A stretch of 64,000 bases of DNA from Roseiarcus sp963832305. Lineage in GTDB: Bacteria > Pseudomonadota > Alphaproteobacteria > Rhizobiales > Beijerinckiaceae. A model generated the notes under the pieces. The model was given only the letters and a program-made list of their open reading frames with translations. It was not told the origin of the DNA and did no database searches. Below, in pieces: positions 37,972 to 45,495 of this stretch (positions are counted from its first letter, which is position 1; each line of letters begins with the position of its first letter). The stretch spans positions 62,001-126,000 of the forward strand of contig CAWHTU010000008.1 in assembly GCA_963832305.1 (NCBI GenBank), in the 5' to 3' direction. Made by a program: the position numbers and the translations under genes.

Positions 37972-39144
37972 ATGGCGATCGCACATCCCGATCTCGGGAA
38001 CTGGCGTTTACCGCGCCAAGGTCTTGAACCGCGCCATCGACATGGTCGGCCGCTCCCGGGCCTCACGTCCGCCGGCCCGCCGTGTGGAAGGAAAAGGCTT
38101 CTGCTTGGAACAATCCTGCCGAGCCTGGCGCTGATCGTGGCGCTCGCGGGCCTTCCCACTGTAGCCTACGCGCAGTCATCCACCCTTCCAGGCGAATTCG
38201 CATTCCGAACCAAGAAGGGGTACTACCTCACCGCTATCAGCGGCGGAGGGCGTTCCGACGCTCCGACGATCATCACCGAAGCGACTTCGGCCGGGCCGTG
38301 GGAGAAATTCAGGATCGTCGTGGCCGACCCGGCGGCGACCGCGTTCGACAAGAGCTTCCAGACAGCGACAGGTAATTTCGTCACCGCGGTCAACGGCGGC
38401 GGCATGACCTCGGACGCCCTGCATACCGATGCGACTCAGATTCGGGGCTGGGAGCAATTCCGTATGAACGATCTAAGCCTGATAAGCTCCGGCGCTACCT
38501 ACTACGAGCTCTTTACCATCGGCAAAAGGGACGTCACCGCCGTCGGCGCCGGAGGACAATACGAAGACGCCATCCACACCGACGCCACGAATGTCGGAAC
38601 ATGGGAGGAGTTCAGGCCGGTGAAGTGCGGGGACCTGGGGTCGGGAATCGAATATTTCATCATCCCCAATGTCGTTCCCTTCGACGGCTGGGCGCTCTCG
38701 GCGCCGGGCGGCGGCGGCGCCGTCAGCGACGCGGTCGCGACGGGATATGGCGGATGGCCGGAGTCGCGGTTCAAGTTGATCCGCCAGCCGGACGGGACCT
38801 ACGCGCTGCAGACATCGAACGGCTCGAATTTTGTCACCGCGCTGGGCGGCGGCGGCGAGGTGCAAGAATATATACACTGCCATCCCGGCTTTCCGGGCGC
38901 CTGCATCGACAGCATCACCGATATCTTCCACACCGATGCGACGCAGGTTCTGGGATGGGAGAAATTCACGATCACCGACCTCGGCAACTGCAAGTACACG
39001 ATACAGACCATCAAAGGGTTCTTCGTCGGTCAGTATCAGGCGCCGGAGGGGGTATTCTTCACGACCGACCGTAGCGTTGTTTCGGACAACGAGAAATTCC
39101 AGTTCGTGATGAGCGGTCTTGGCTCGCCGCCTATCCTCCATTGA
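37972..39144 (+). CDS. Secreted protein with fascin-like beta-trefoil repeats
   Basis: A 390-residue exported protein of unknown function. A long basic n-region is followed by a hydrophobic signal core (LLLGTILPSLALIVALAG, about residues 43-60) and a likely cleavage after AYA. The rest is built of about six divergent repeats: YYLTAISGGG with GPWEKFRI (83-114), FVTAVNGGG with HTDATQIRGWEQF (136-164), DVTAVGAGG with HTDATNVGTWEEF (187-215), a weaker copy at 238-268, FVTALGGGG with HTDATQVLGWEKF (287-333), and a last at 350-378. The hydrophobic-GGG-xxxD-WExF rhythm resembles fascin/actin-crosslinking beta-trefoils found also in some bacterial secreted lectin-like proteins. GGAGGAG lies 6 nt before the ATG. 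Confidence 0.8.
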   Translation: MAIAHPDLGNWRLPRQGLEPRHRHGRPLPGLTSAGPPCGRKRLLLGTILPSLALIVALAGLPTVAYAQSSTLPGEFAFRTKKGYYLTAISGGGRSDAPTIITEATSAGPWEKFRIVVADPAATAFDKSFQTATGNFVTAVNGGGMTSDALHTDATQIRGWEQFRMNDLSLISSGATYYELFTIGKRDVTAVGAGGQYEDAIHTDATNVGTWEEFRPVKCGDLGSGIEYFIIPNVVPFDGWALSAPGGGGAVSDAVATGYGGWPESRFKLIRQPDGTYALQTSNGSNFVTALGGGGEVQEYIHCHPGFPGACIDSITDIFHTDATQVLGWEKFTITDLGNCKYTIQTIKGFFVGQYQAPEGVFFTTDRSVVSDNEKFQFVMSGLGSPPILH

Positions 39145-39195
39145 GGGGTTTTCGCCGGCAAGCAATCTCGCTTCATCAGAGCATTGGACGGACCG

Positions 39196-39229
39196 TCAAG
39201 GCGCGGGAAGAGCCGCTTCCCGCGCTTGA
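39196..39229 (+). terminator. Terminator-like hairpin after the fascin-like gene
   Basis: Arms GCGCGGGAAG (39201-39210) and CTTCCCGCGC (39216-39225) pair perfectly around a 5-nt loop. The flanking TCAAG/TTGA extend the stem with one bulge. No U-run follows, so it may be a rho-independent-like or a stabilising hairpin. A related AGAGCCGCTTCCCGC string occurs at 43008-43022. Confidence 0.5.
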
Positions 39230-39250
39230 GCGAAGGACGGCCTGGCCTAC

Positions 39251-39333
39251 GCGCTGGGCGTGGGCCTCGACAAACGGGGCCGCGCCCGTTCTTTCGCCAG
39301 TTCCGGGGCAAGTCGCTCAGGAGCAGCTCTAGA
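39251..39333 (+). pseudogene. Degraded duplicate of the NUDIX gene 3' end
   Basis: Aligned by eye to 37706-37788, this stretch keeps GCCTCGACAAACG, TTC-CGCCAG, GGCAAG, CTCAGG and AGCAGCT-TAG with small gaps. In a shifted frame it still reads RPFFRQFRGKSLR against RPFYRQLRGKRLR of the intact gene. It is therefore a partial, decayed copy placed on the far side of the fascin-like gene. Confidence 0.65.
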
Positions 39334-39608
39334 CTAGCACCATCTCGCTCTGGGGCCGAAACTCAATCGTTTGGCCCGGTTTCGACCCGAAGCCGACTTC
39401 CAAGATCGGCCCTATGACCGGGCGCAATGCGCGAGAAAACGGTCCTTCGATCGGATGCTCGGACGCCTCTTGGGGTTTCTGACACGTTTGCTGTCGGTCC
39501 CCGTCTAACATGCCGATTTCGGCTCCGCCGTTGATGCTCAGACCCTCTTTGTGTCATTCTTTTTGTTTGATCCAGCGGCGCAAGACCGTTGGTCATAGGG
39601 AGGAGAAA

Positions 39609-40637
39609 ATGTCCGACAAGTCGAAGTTGACTTCACAAGGCCGACGCAACCTCCTAAAGGGCCTTGCGGGCGCTACAGCTTCGTTCGCAGGGCTCGGTGT
39701 CAATCCCATGGTCGCCGGTGCGATAGCGAAGGAGGCGGGCAAGGCCACCCGACCCCTCAAGGCGGCATTTTCAAACGCCGGCCTGCAAGCGACCTGGTGC
39801 GCGCAGGGCAAGCAGGCGGCCGAGTACTGGGGCAAGCTTTTCAACGTCGACGTCACATGGTTCGATGGCGTGTTCAACAACGTCACGCAGCGCGCCGCGA
39901 TCGACAATATGGCTTCGCAGAAGTGGGACTTCGTCGCGATCCAGGCGTTCGGCATCGGAACCCTGACGGCGCCCGTCAACAAGATGATCGACGCCGGAAT
40001 TCCGGTCGTTGACATGGATACGCTGATCGCCCCACTCGACACCATTAATGTCCTGACTTTCCTCGCGCCCGACAACGAATTCATGGGTGCGTCCGTCACC
40101 CAGGCGCTGGTCAACGCCATCAATGGCGAGGGCACGATCGTCATGACTCAGGGCTCGCTTGGACACACGGGCGCGCAAGGCCGCGCAAAAGGCTTCCATT
40201 CGGTGGTCTCGAAGTTCCCCAAGGTGCAGGTTCTCGACGAACAGCCAGCCGACTGGGATGTGACGAAGGTCGCGCGGATCTGGGAATCACTCTTGACCAA
40301 GTATCCGAAAATTGACGCCGCGTTCTTTCACAACGACGACATGGCGCTCGCCGCTTATAAGGTCATGCAGGACAAGGGGCGGACAGAGACCAAGATCGGC
40401 GGGGTCGACGCTATGCCCCCCGCGATTAAGGCCGTTCAGGCAAGCCAGATGTACGCGACTGTCCGCAACCCGTCTTGCCGTATCCACGGCGGGGCGATTG
40501 TCGCGGGCGTGTCGGCGGTGATAAACGGGGCAAAGACGGGAACTGACATACCAAAGAGCGTCGTCACCGACGGCCCCGTCGTCACCAAGGCCAACGCTGA
40601 CGGCATGCTATGGATGGAGGAGCAATTCCTCATTTGA
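39609..40637 (+). CDS. Orphan sugar-type ABC transporter substrate-binding protein (Tat-like signal)
   Basis: A 342-residue periplasmic binding protein. ATG 39609 is preceded by AGGGAGG. The N-terminus has SQGRRNLLKGLAGATASFAG, a twin-arginine-like signal. The mature part has the type I binding fold: LKAAFSNAGLQATWCAQGKQAAEYWG, NVTQRAAIDNMASQKWDFVAIQA, IVMTQGSLGHTGAQGRAKGF, KIDAAFFHNDDMALAAYKVM, KIGGVDAMPPAIKAVQ. No permease or ATPase adjoins it. It may serve a distant transporter or act as a sensor input. The BBE-like flavoprotein starts 30 bp later, which suggests a shared substrate. The ligand is unknown. Confidence 0.85.
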   Translation: MSDKSKLTSQGRRNLLKGLAGATASFAGLGVNPMVAGAIAKEAGKATRPLKAAFSNAGLQATWCAQGKQAAEYWGKLFNVDVTWFDGVFNNVTQRAAIDNMASQKWDFVAIQAFGIGTLTAPVNKMIDAGIPVVDMDTLIAPLDTINVLTFLAPDNEFMGASVTQALVNAINGEGTIVMTQGSLGHTGAQGRAKGFHSVVSKFPKVQVLDEQPADWDVTKVARIWESLLTKYPKIDAAFFHNDDMALAAYKVMQDKGRTETKIGGVDAMPPAIKAVQASQMYATVRNPSCRIHGGAIVAGVSAVINGAKTGTDIPKSVVTDGPVVTKANADGMLWMEEQFLI

Positions 40638-40667
40638 AGCCCGCGCCGCCGTCGTCAGGACTGTCCG

Positions 40668-42050
40668 ATGAATCCCGAAATCACCGCCAATTTCGCTGAA
40701 ACCATGCGCGGCCCCGTGATCGGACGCGGCCATCCGGAATACGACGGTGCGCGAAAGCTCCACAACGCGATGATCGACAAGCGGCCGCTTTTCATCGCCA
40801 GATGCGTCGACGCGGCCGATGTCATCGCGGCAGTGAATTTCGGCCGCTCGCGCAAGTTGCCGATCGCTATTCGTGGAGGCGGGCATAACACGCCCGGTTT
40901 TGCCAGCGTCGATGACGGTTTGGTCGTCGACCTGTCGCTGATGAAGGGTGTCCGAGTCGATCCGAAAAACCGGACCGTCAGGGTGGGTCCGGGTTGCACC
41001 ACCGGCGACGTCGATCATGCGACGCAGGCGTTCAAGCAGGCCGTGCCATTCGGGATCATCTCGACAACCGGTGTGGCGGGGCTCGCCTTGAGCGGCGGGC
41101 ACGGTTATCTCAGCCGCCTTTATGGCCTGACGGCGGACAATCTCATCGAAGCGGACGTGGTGCTCGCCGACGGCAGCTTTGTAACGGCGTCCGAAGCGGA
41201 CAATCCCGATCTACTTTGGGCGCTGCGCGGCGGAGGCGGAAATTTCGGCGTCGTCGTCAGCTTCCTGTTCCGCACGCATCCGGTTGAGACCGTCTATGGC
41301 GGGCCGATTTTCTTCGAGCTTTCCGAAGCGCCGACTGTGATGAAGTGGTTCCGCGACAATCAGCCAAAGCTCCCGGAAGAGTTCTCTATGTTTCTGGGAT
41401 TCCATATCGTGCTGCCCCAGGATCCTGCCCCGAAGGAGCATTGGTCAAAGAAGACGTGCGTCCTTGTCCTTTCGCATGCGGGCTCGCTCACGGAGGCTGA
41501 ACGGGCCGTTGGCGTGATGCGGGCGGCCCTGCCAAAACCGATGATCGATTGGGCGCAGCCGATGCCGTATGCGGCGATGCAGTCGATGTTCGATGAAATG
41601 TCGCCGGCCGGCAACCAATGGTATTTGAGAGGCGACTTCGTCAAGGACTTGCCCGACGCTTCAATCGAGGCGCATGTCGCTTTCGCCGCAAAGATGCCGA
41701 GCGACTATTCGGCGGTGCATCTCTATCCGATCGACGGCGCCGTGCATCGGGTAGAGCCGGCCTCAACCGCATGGGGTCATCGCGACGCTTCCTGGTCGCT
41801 GATCATTGCGGGCATCGATCCCGATCCCGCGATGGCCCCAACCCTTAAGGAGTGGACGCTGGCCTATTGGCGTGCGGTCCACCCGTACAATTTGCCTGGC
41901 GCCTATCCGAATTTCATGATGGACGATGAAGGCGAGGCGCGGGTCAGGGCAGCCTTTGGTCCGAATTACGAACGACTCGCGGCGGTAAAGAAGAAATACG
42001 ATCCGATGAATCTGTTCCGGGTGAACCAGAATATTCGGCCAGCGGCCTGA
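40668..42050 (+). CDS. FAD-linked oxidoreductase, berberine-bridge-enzyme-like
   Basis: A 460-residue flavoprotein of the VAO/PCMH fold with a C-terminal BBE domain. The FAD-binding part has PIAIRGGGHNTPGFASVDDGLVVDLS, where His73 is the likely covalent attachment site. Then VRVGPGCTTGDVD, FGIISTTGVAGLALSGGHGYLSRLYGL and ADGSFVTASE follow. The second covalent Cys of bi-covalent BBE enzymes appears replaced by Thr (GIISTTGV), so attachment may be single. The C-terminus (NYERLAAVKKKYDPMNLFRVNQNIRP) is the BBE tail. Relatives oxidise sugars or alkaloids. Cluster with a sugar-binding protein fits sugar oxidation, by inference. Confidence 0.88.
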   Translation: MNPEITANFAETMRGPVIGRGHPEYDGARKLHNAMIDKRPLFIARCVDAADVIAAVNFGRSRKLPIAIRGGGHNTPGFASVDDGLVVDLSLMKGVRVDPKNRTVRVGPGCTTGDVDHATQAFKQAVPFGIISTTGVAGLALSGGHGYLSRLYGLTADNLIEADVVLADGSFVTASEADNPDLLWALRGGGGNFGVVVSFLFRTHPVETVYGGPIFFELSEAPTVMKWFRDNQPKLPEEFSMFLGFHIVLPQDPAPKEHWSKKTCVLVLSHAGSLTEAERAVGVMRAALPKPMIDWAQPMPYAAMQSMFDEMSPAGNQWYLRGDFVKDLPDASIEAHVAFAAKMPSDYSAVHLYPIDGAVHRVEPASTAWGHRDASWSLIIAGIDPDPAMAPTLKEWTLAYWRAVHPYNLPGAYPNFMMDDEGEARVRAAFGPNYERLAAVKKKYDPMNLFRVNQNIRPAA

Positions 42051-42077
42051 GCCGTCGTTTCATAAGGGGGGAAGCCC

Positions 42078-42893
42078 ATGCCAATTTTCATGGACCGCCA
42101 CGACCCAGCGCCCGGCATCACGGCGGAGCTGGTAGCGGCCGGCCATCAGAGAGACGTCGAAAATCAGGCCAAGTTCGGCGTAAAAATCCGGACGTACTGG
42201 TTCGATCACAAGTGCGGCGCAGTCTATTGCCTCATCGACGCGCCCGACGCGGCCGCCGCCATCGAGTGTCATCGCGAGTCGCATGGCGAGGCCGGCGTTC
42301 CGTCTACAATCATTCCGGTCGATCTTGCGGCGGTCGAGGCTTTCCTCGGCCGGACGAAGGATCCGAGCGAAGCCTCACCGTTGTCCGAACGGACGATGCG
42401 CGCGGTCATGTTCACCGACATCGTCGGCTCGACGGAGATGACGGCGCGTCTGGGCGACGACGCCGCGCTCAAACTGGTGCGAGCGCACGACGAACTGGTG
42501 AGGCGAGCGCTCAAGACCCACGGCGGCCGCGAGATCAAGCACACTGGCGACGGGATCATGGCCGCCTTCGACAAGACGCCCGACAGCGTGCTCGCGGCCG
42601 CCGAAGTGCAGCGCCAGCTTGTCGCATACAACGCCCTCGCGCCCGAGCCCTTGCGGGTCCGGATCGGCATTCATGCCGGCGAGCCGGTCGCGGACCACAA
42701 CGATCTTTTCGGCGCGACAGTGCAACTGGCGAACCGGCTATGTAGCGGCGCGGAGGGCGGCAGCATCGTTGTCTCTGAACTGGTGCGGGGTCTGTGCGAG
42801 GGGGATGCGGCGCGCTTCGAGCCACTCGGGGAGTGGCAGCTGAAGGGCTTCGCCGAGATGATTCCGGTGTTTCGGTTCGAGTGGTGGAAATAG
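42078..42893 (+). CDS. DUF4242-class III nucleotide cyclase fusion protein
   Basis: A 271-residue two-domain protein. Residues 1-90 (MPIFMDRHDPAPGITAELVAAG... FGVKIRTYWFDHKCGAVYCLIDAPDAAAAIECHRESHG) resemble the DUF4242/nickel-binding SCO4226-like fold with His/Cys candidate metal ligands. Residues 103-271 form a class III adenylate/guanylate cyclase domain: RAVMFTDIVGSTEMTARLGD with metal Asp114, IKHTGDGIMAAFD with Asp158, IGIHAGEPVADHNDLFGATVQLANRL. There is no membrane segment. The fusion suggests metal-linked control of cyclic nucleotide synthesis, which is inference. It follows the BBE gene by 27 bp, likely one transcript. Confidence 0.82.
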   Translation: MPIFMDRHDPAPGITAELVAAGHQRDVENQAKFGVKIRTYWFDHKCGAVYCLIDAPDAAAAIECHRESHGEAGVPSTIIPVDLAAVEAFLGRTKDPSEASPLSERTMRAVMFTDIVGSTEMTARLGDDAALKLVRAHDELVRRALKTHGGREIKHTGDGIMAAFDKTPDSVLAAAEVQRQLVAYNALAPEPLRVRIGIHAGEPVADHNDLFGATVQLANRLCSGAEGGSIVVSELVRGLCEGDAARFEPLGEWQLKGFAEMIPVFRFEWWK

Positions 42894-42964
42894 AACTACA
42901 GCCGCAGCAATCATCGTCCGCTCGAGTTCGAACTCAATGCCTCCTCCACCATCTCAGCGAACGT

Positions 42965-42985
42965 CCGCAATGTCGCGCATTGCGG
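42965..42985 (+). terminator. Hairpin after the cyclase gene
   Basis: CCGCAATG and CATTGCGG pair perfectly around TCGCG, about 70 bp past the cyclase stop. A 12-bp palindrome GAGTTCGAACTC lies at 42924-42935. Neither is followed by a T-run. Confidence 0.35.
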
Positions 42986-43082
42986 TCGCCATTGGGTCGG
43001 CATTGAAAGAGCCGCTTCCCGCCCAAACCGGTCGCCGCCTCGTTAGACGATCGGGGTTGTGACCCTAGAGCCGAGGCGAGGG

Positions 43083-43472
43083 CTACGCCGCGAGCCGCAT
43101 CGGCCGCAGCCGGCCGGCAAGATCCATGAGCGCGAGGTGATAGGCGCGCGCGGTCCGGTGGGAGCGGTTGTAGCGCGCCATCACCACGTCGAGCAGCTCG
43201 ATCATGATCTCGCCGTCGACCTCGGCCAGATGGTCAAGCGTAAGAGCGCAGGGATCGAGCGCGCCGACCAGGTTTCCGCGCATGTCCTCAAACTCCGCCA
43301 TGTCGCCGCGGATGAGCGCGCGCCAGACCCGGGCGTGGAGGCGGGTCAAATTGCGGGCGAGCTCGTGGTCGCTGATCAGTTTGCGGTAGGCCGCGATCAG
43401 CCGATCGTAAATGACCGGCTCCGACCATTGCTTAAGACCGGAAAAGCCCTCGGACAGGTCGGCCCACGGCAT
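43083..43472 (-). CDS. Small helical hypothetical protein
   Basis: I do not recognise a named family. From ATG 43472 (MPWADLSEGFSGLKQWSEP) the 129-residue product is predicted almost all helical: DRLIAAYRKLISDHELARNLTRLHARVWRALIRGDMAEF, then LTLDHLAEVDGEIMIELLDVVMARYNRSHRTARAYH. It has no signal or membrane segment. It looks cytoplasmic and possibly dimeric. The upstream region contains a DnaA box and a CtrA-like site, which would fit a cell-cycle-linked gene, but that is speculative. Codon use fits the host. Confidence 0.7.
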   Translation of the reverse strand: MPWADLSEGFSGLKQWSEPVIYDRLIAAYRKLISDHELARNLTRLHARVWRALIRGDMAEFEDMRGNLVGALDPCALTLDHLAEVDGEIMIELLDVVMARYNRSHRTARAYHLALMDLAGRLRPMRLAA

Positions 43473-43556
43473 GGCGGCGACTCCTTGGCGGCTCGTTTCG
43501 CGTCGCGAATCAGGAGGTTGGCCACGCGAAACGGCACGCAAACTGTTTCATTATCG

Positions 43557-43571
43557 TTAACATATTATGAA
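43557..43571 (+). promoter_or_regulatory. CtrA-like site
   Basis: TTAA-N7-TGAA, one mismatch from the TTAA-N7-TTAA consensus used by CtrA in alphaproteobacteria. It lies 85 bp upstream of the small helical gene. Single-site evidence only. Confidence 0.3.
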
Positions 43572-43585
43572 TCCCCGCAAACAGG

Positions 43586-43594
43586 TTATCCACA
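43586..43594 (+). promoter_or_regulatory. Perfect DnaA box (TTATCCACA)
   Basis: Exact match to the DnaA consensus. Only one perfect copy is found in this gap, so it is unlikely to be an origin, but DnaA could act as a transcription factor on the gene to its left. Confidence 0.4.
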
Positions 43595-44065
43595 CAAATC
43601 TCCGCGGCAGGCGCTCTTTTTGCTTGACCTAGCGTAAGGGAAGACGACGGCGCCGTTGAGAAGATCGAGTCGGGTCAAACGGGCCAATCGTGTGAACGGG
43701 CCGCCATCTCCCTCCGACTGTTGCGTGAAGCAGCCCCATGTCCAATCAAAAATCACCCATCTGGACAGAGGAGGGCCGCGAACGCTGCGCGATCACGGGG
43801 CTTGAGGTTCGGCCAGCCGGCGGGGCCTTCGCAAAGTTTTTGCCAGCGTCCGCTTGCGGAAAATCAGAATCTCGGGTAGGGTGGCCTCAACATGACGCAC
43901 ATCCTCGGCGACTTTGAAACGACCGGCGGCGACCGATCCGCCCGGAGCCGCGAGCGGCTTTCGCAACCGCGGCGGCGGCGATCAGGGCGAAAAACAAAAT
44001 GATGGCCTCGAGTCACCGCAACTCGTTGAAAAGGCTCAAAACGGACAAGGGGGATCCAAGGGAAT

Positions 44066-44092
44066 CAAAGACTTTTTCTTGGAAAGTCTTTG
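44066..44092 (-). terminator. AT-rich hairpin downstream of nusB
   Basis: CAAAGACTTT (44066-44075) and AAAGTCTTTG (44083-44092) are perfectly complementary with a 7-nt loop, about 70 bp past the nusB stop on the minus strand. No strong T-run follows. A terminator or processing hairpin is plausible. Confidence 0.45.
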
Positions 44093-44163
44093 CTCAATTT
44101 TGCTGGAGCCCGGGTCGATTTGGGTAAATTTGGATCGGGCTTGGATAGGCTCGACTGGAAGAG

Positions 44164-44628
44164 TCACCGTCCAGCGGCGAACTCGGCCGGGCGAGTCTGG
44201 CGGGCCAGCGCGTCGAGCACAGCGTTGATCATGCCGCTCTCCTCCGGACCGAAGAAAGCGGCGGCGACATCGACGTACTCGGTCACCGCGACCCGCGCCG
44301 GCACATCGGGCCGATTGCGCAACTCGTAGAACGCCGCGCGCAGGATCGCACGCATGAGCGCCTCGACCCGTTTGAGCGGCCAGCCTTTGGCCAGCGCGTC
44401 GTCCAGCCCGCGGTCGATCGGCAATTGGTCGCGCAGCACGCCCGAGACCACGTCGCGAAAGAACACGAGCTCGGCCGGAGTATACGAATCTCCCTCGATC
44501 TCACGGCCAATCCAATGCGCCTCGAATTCAGCCAGAATGTCATCAAGCCCCTTGCCGGCGATCTCCATCTGGTAGAGCGCCTGCGAGGCGGCCAGGCGCG
44601 CGGCCGAGCGCCGCTCCGATCTCTTCAT
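44164..44628 (-). CDS. nusB: Transcription antitermination factor NusB
   Basis: Binds boxA RNA with NusE to permit rRNA antitermination. The 154 residues show SARLAASQALYQMEIAGKGLDDILAEF, a DQLPIDRGLDDALAKGWPLKRVEALMRAILRAAFYEL middle and a VAVTEYVDVAAAFFGPEESGMINAVLDALAR end, the NusB helical signature. The ATG at 44628 overlaps the ribH stop (ATGA). The ribH-nusB pair is a conserved alphaproteobacterial arrangement, linking riboflavin synthesis and antitermination only by position. Confidence 0.95.
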   Translation of the reverse strand: MKRSERRSAARLAASQALYQMEIAGKGLDDILAEFEAHWIGREIEGDSYTPAELVFFRDVVSGVLRDQLPIDRGLDDALAKGWPLKRVEALMRAILRAAFYELRNRPDVPARVAVTEYVDVAAAFFGPEESGMINAVLDALARQTRPAEFAAGR

Positions 44629-45113
44629 CGCCGGGCGAGGCGGCGCTGAAGCGCCGCGAGGCCGAGCGCAGCCCGCGCCGCATCGCCCCCCTTGTCGCCG
44701 CGCTCCGGATCGGCGCGCTCCTCGGCCTGGCCGATCGTGTCGGTGGTGAGAATGCCGTTGCCGAGCGCGAGCCTGCGCGCGACCGACATGTCCATCAGCG
44801 CCCGCGCCGACTCGCCGGCGACGATCTCGAAATGGAAGGTCTCGCCGCGGACGACGCAGCCGAGCGCAATCGCCCCGTCATAAGGTCGCCCGGCCGCCTT
44901 CGCAGCGTCGAGGGCGATCGCCAAGCCGGCGGGAATCTCAAGCGCTCCGGCTACGCTCACGAGATCGTGGGTCGCGCCGGCGGCCTCCAGCGCGCGTGTC
45001 GCGCCGGCGAAGAGGCCGGCGCCGATCGTGTCATAGTAGCGCGCCTCGACGATGAGGAAGCGGCCTCCCTCGAAATGAGGCGCGGGTGCGGCGGCCCGGC
45101 GCGGCTCGGCCAT
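44625..45113 (-). CDS. ribH: 6,7-dimethyl-8-ribityllumazine synthase
   Basis: Penultimate step of riboflavin synthesis, condensing a butanone phosphate and a ribityl-uracil. The 162 residues contain FLIVEARYYDTIGAGLFAGATRALE, VSVAGALEIPAGLAIALDAAK (the GA(L/F)E-IP motif), DGAIALGCVVRGETFHFEIVAGESARALMD and NGILTTDTIGQAEERADPERGDKG, where His in TFHF is the catalytic base. It overlaps nusB on the same strand. A full-length, single-domain synthase. Confidence 0.95.
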   Translation of the reverse strand: MAEPRRAAAPAPHFEGGRFLIVEARYYDTIGAGLFAGATRALEAAGATHDLVSVAGALEIPAGLAIALDAAKAAGRPYDGAIALGCVVRGETFHFEIVAGESARALMDMSVARRLALGNGILTTDTIGQAEERADPERGDKGGDAARAALGLAALQRRLARR

Positions 45114-45195
45114 GGATCAAATCTCTCGAGGGCTGGCTTTGGAACAGCGTCAGTCCTTAATGGTCGGGAGCGGGAGAGGCAAGGTTCGCCGCCCT

Positions 45196-45495
45196 TCACT
45201 CGCGGGGCGAGCGCCAGACACCATAGCGCCACGGTTGCGCCCAGGAAGCGCGCAGGGCGAGCCGCGCCGGCGGCGGATCGTAGCCTGAGCCGCCCCACGG
45301 GTGGCAGCGGCACACCCGCGCCAGGCCCATCCACGAGCCCGCCCACAGCCCGTACCGCAGGATCGCTTCGTCGGTATAGGCCGAGCAGGTCGGCAAATAC
45401 CGGCACTCACGGCCGAGCAGCGACGAGAGCGTGATCTGGTAGAGGCGGATCAGCGCGTGAGCGGCGCGGCGCGGGCCGAGGACGAGCGCGCTCAC
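45196..45495 (-). CDS. yidD: Membrane protein insertion efficiency factor YidD
   Basis: A 99-residue amphipathic inner-membrane peripheral protein that helps YidC insertion. Core pattern: ALIRLYQITLSSLLGRECRYLPTCSAYTDEAILRYGLWAG, then CRCHPWGGSGYDPPP, the standard three-Cys YidD signature. Its start overlaps the Fe-S scaffold stop by four bases. Despite the name it is often encoded near rnpA-yidC, but here it sits beside an Fe-S scaffold, as in many Rhizobiales. Confidence 0.92.
   Translation of the reverse strand: MSALVLGPRRAAHALIRLYQITLSSLLGRECRYLPTCSAYTDEAILRYGLWAGSWMGLARVCRCHPWGGSGYDPPPARLALRASWAQPWRYGVWRSPRE

Larger units (their letters stand above)
39145..39608. other. 464-bp gap after the fascin-like gene: hairpin and a decayed NUDIX tail
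   Basis: No intact gene. It holds the hairpin at 39196-39229, a degraded copy of the NUDIX 3' end at 39251-39333, and then sequence with no recognised feature up to the ribosome site of the orphan binding-protein gene. Confidence 0.6.
43473..44163. other. 691-bp gap; AT-richer regulatory-looking stretch and a hairpin, no supported gene
   Basis: The part near 43545-43620 is AT-rich with a DnaA-type box and a CtrA-like half-perfect site. A hairpin sits at 44066-44092. The plus-strand frame at 43914-44228 overlaps nusB antisense and reads as noise. Confidence 0.5.

Noticed and set aside
43914..44228. Plus-strand 104-codon frame
   Set aside because: Overlaps the nusB 3' end antisense and contains the 44066 hairpin; it reads as noise.
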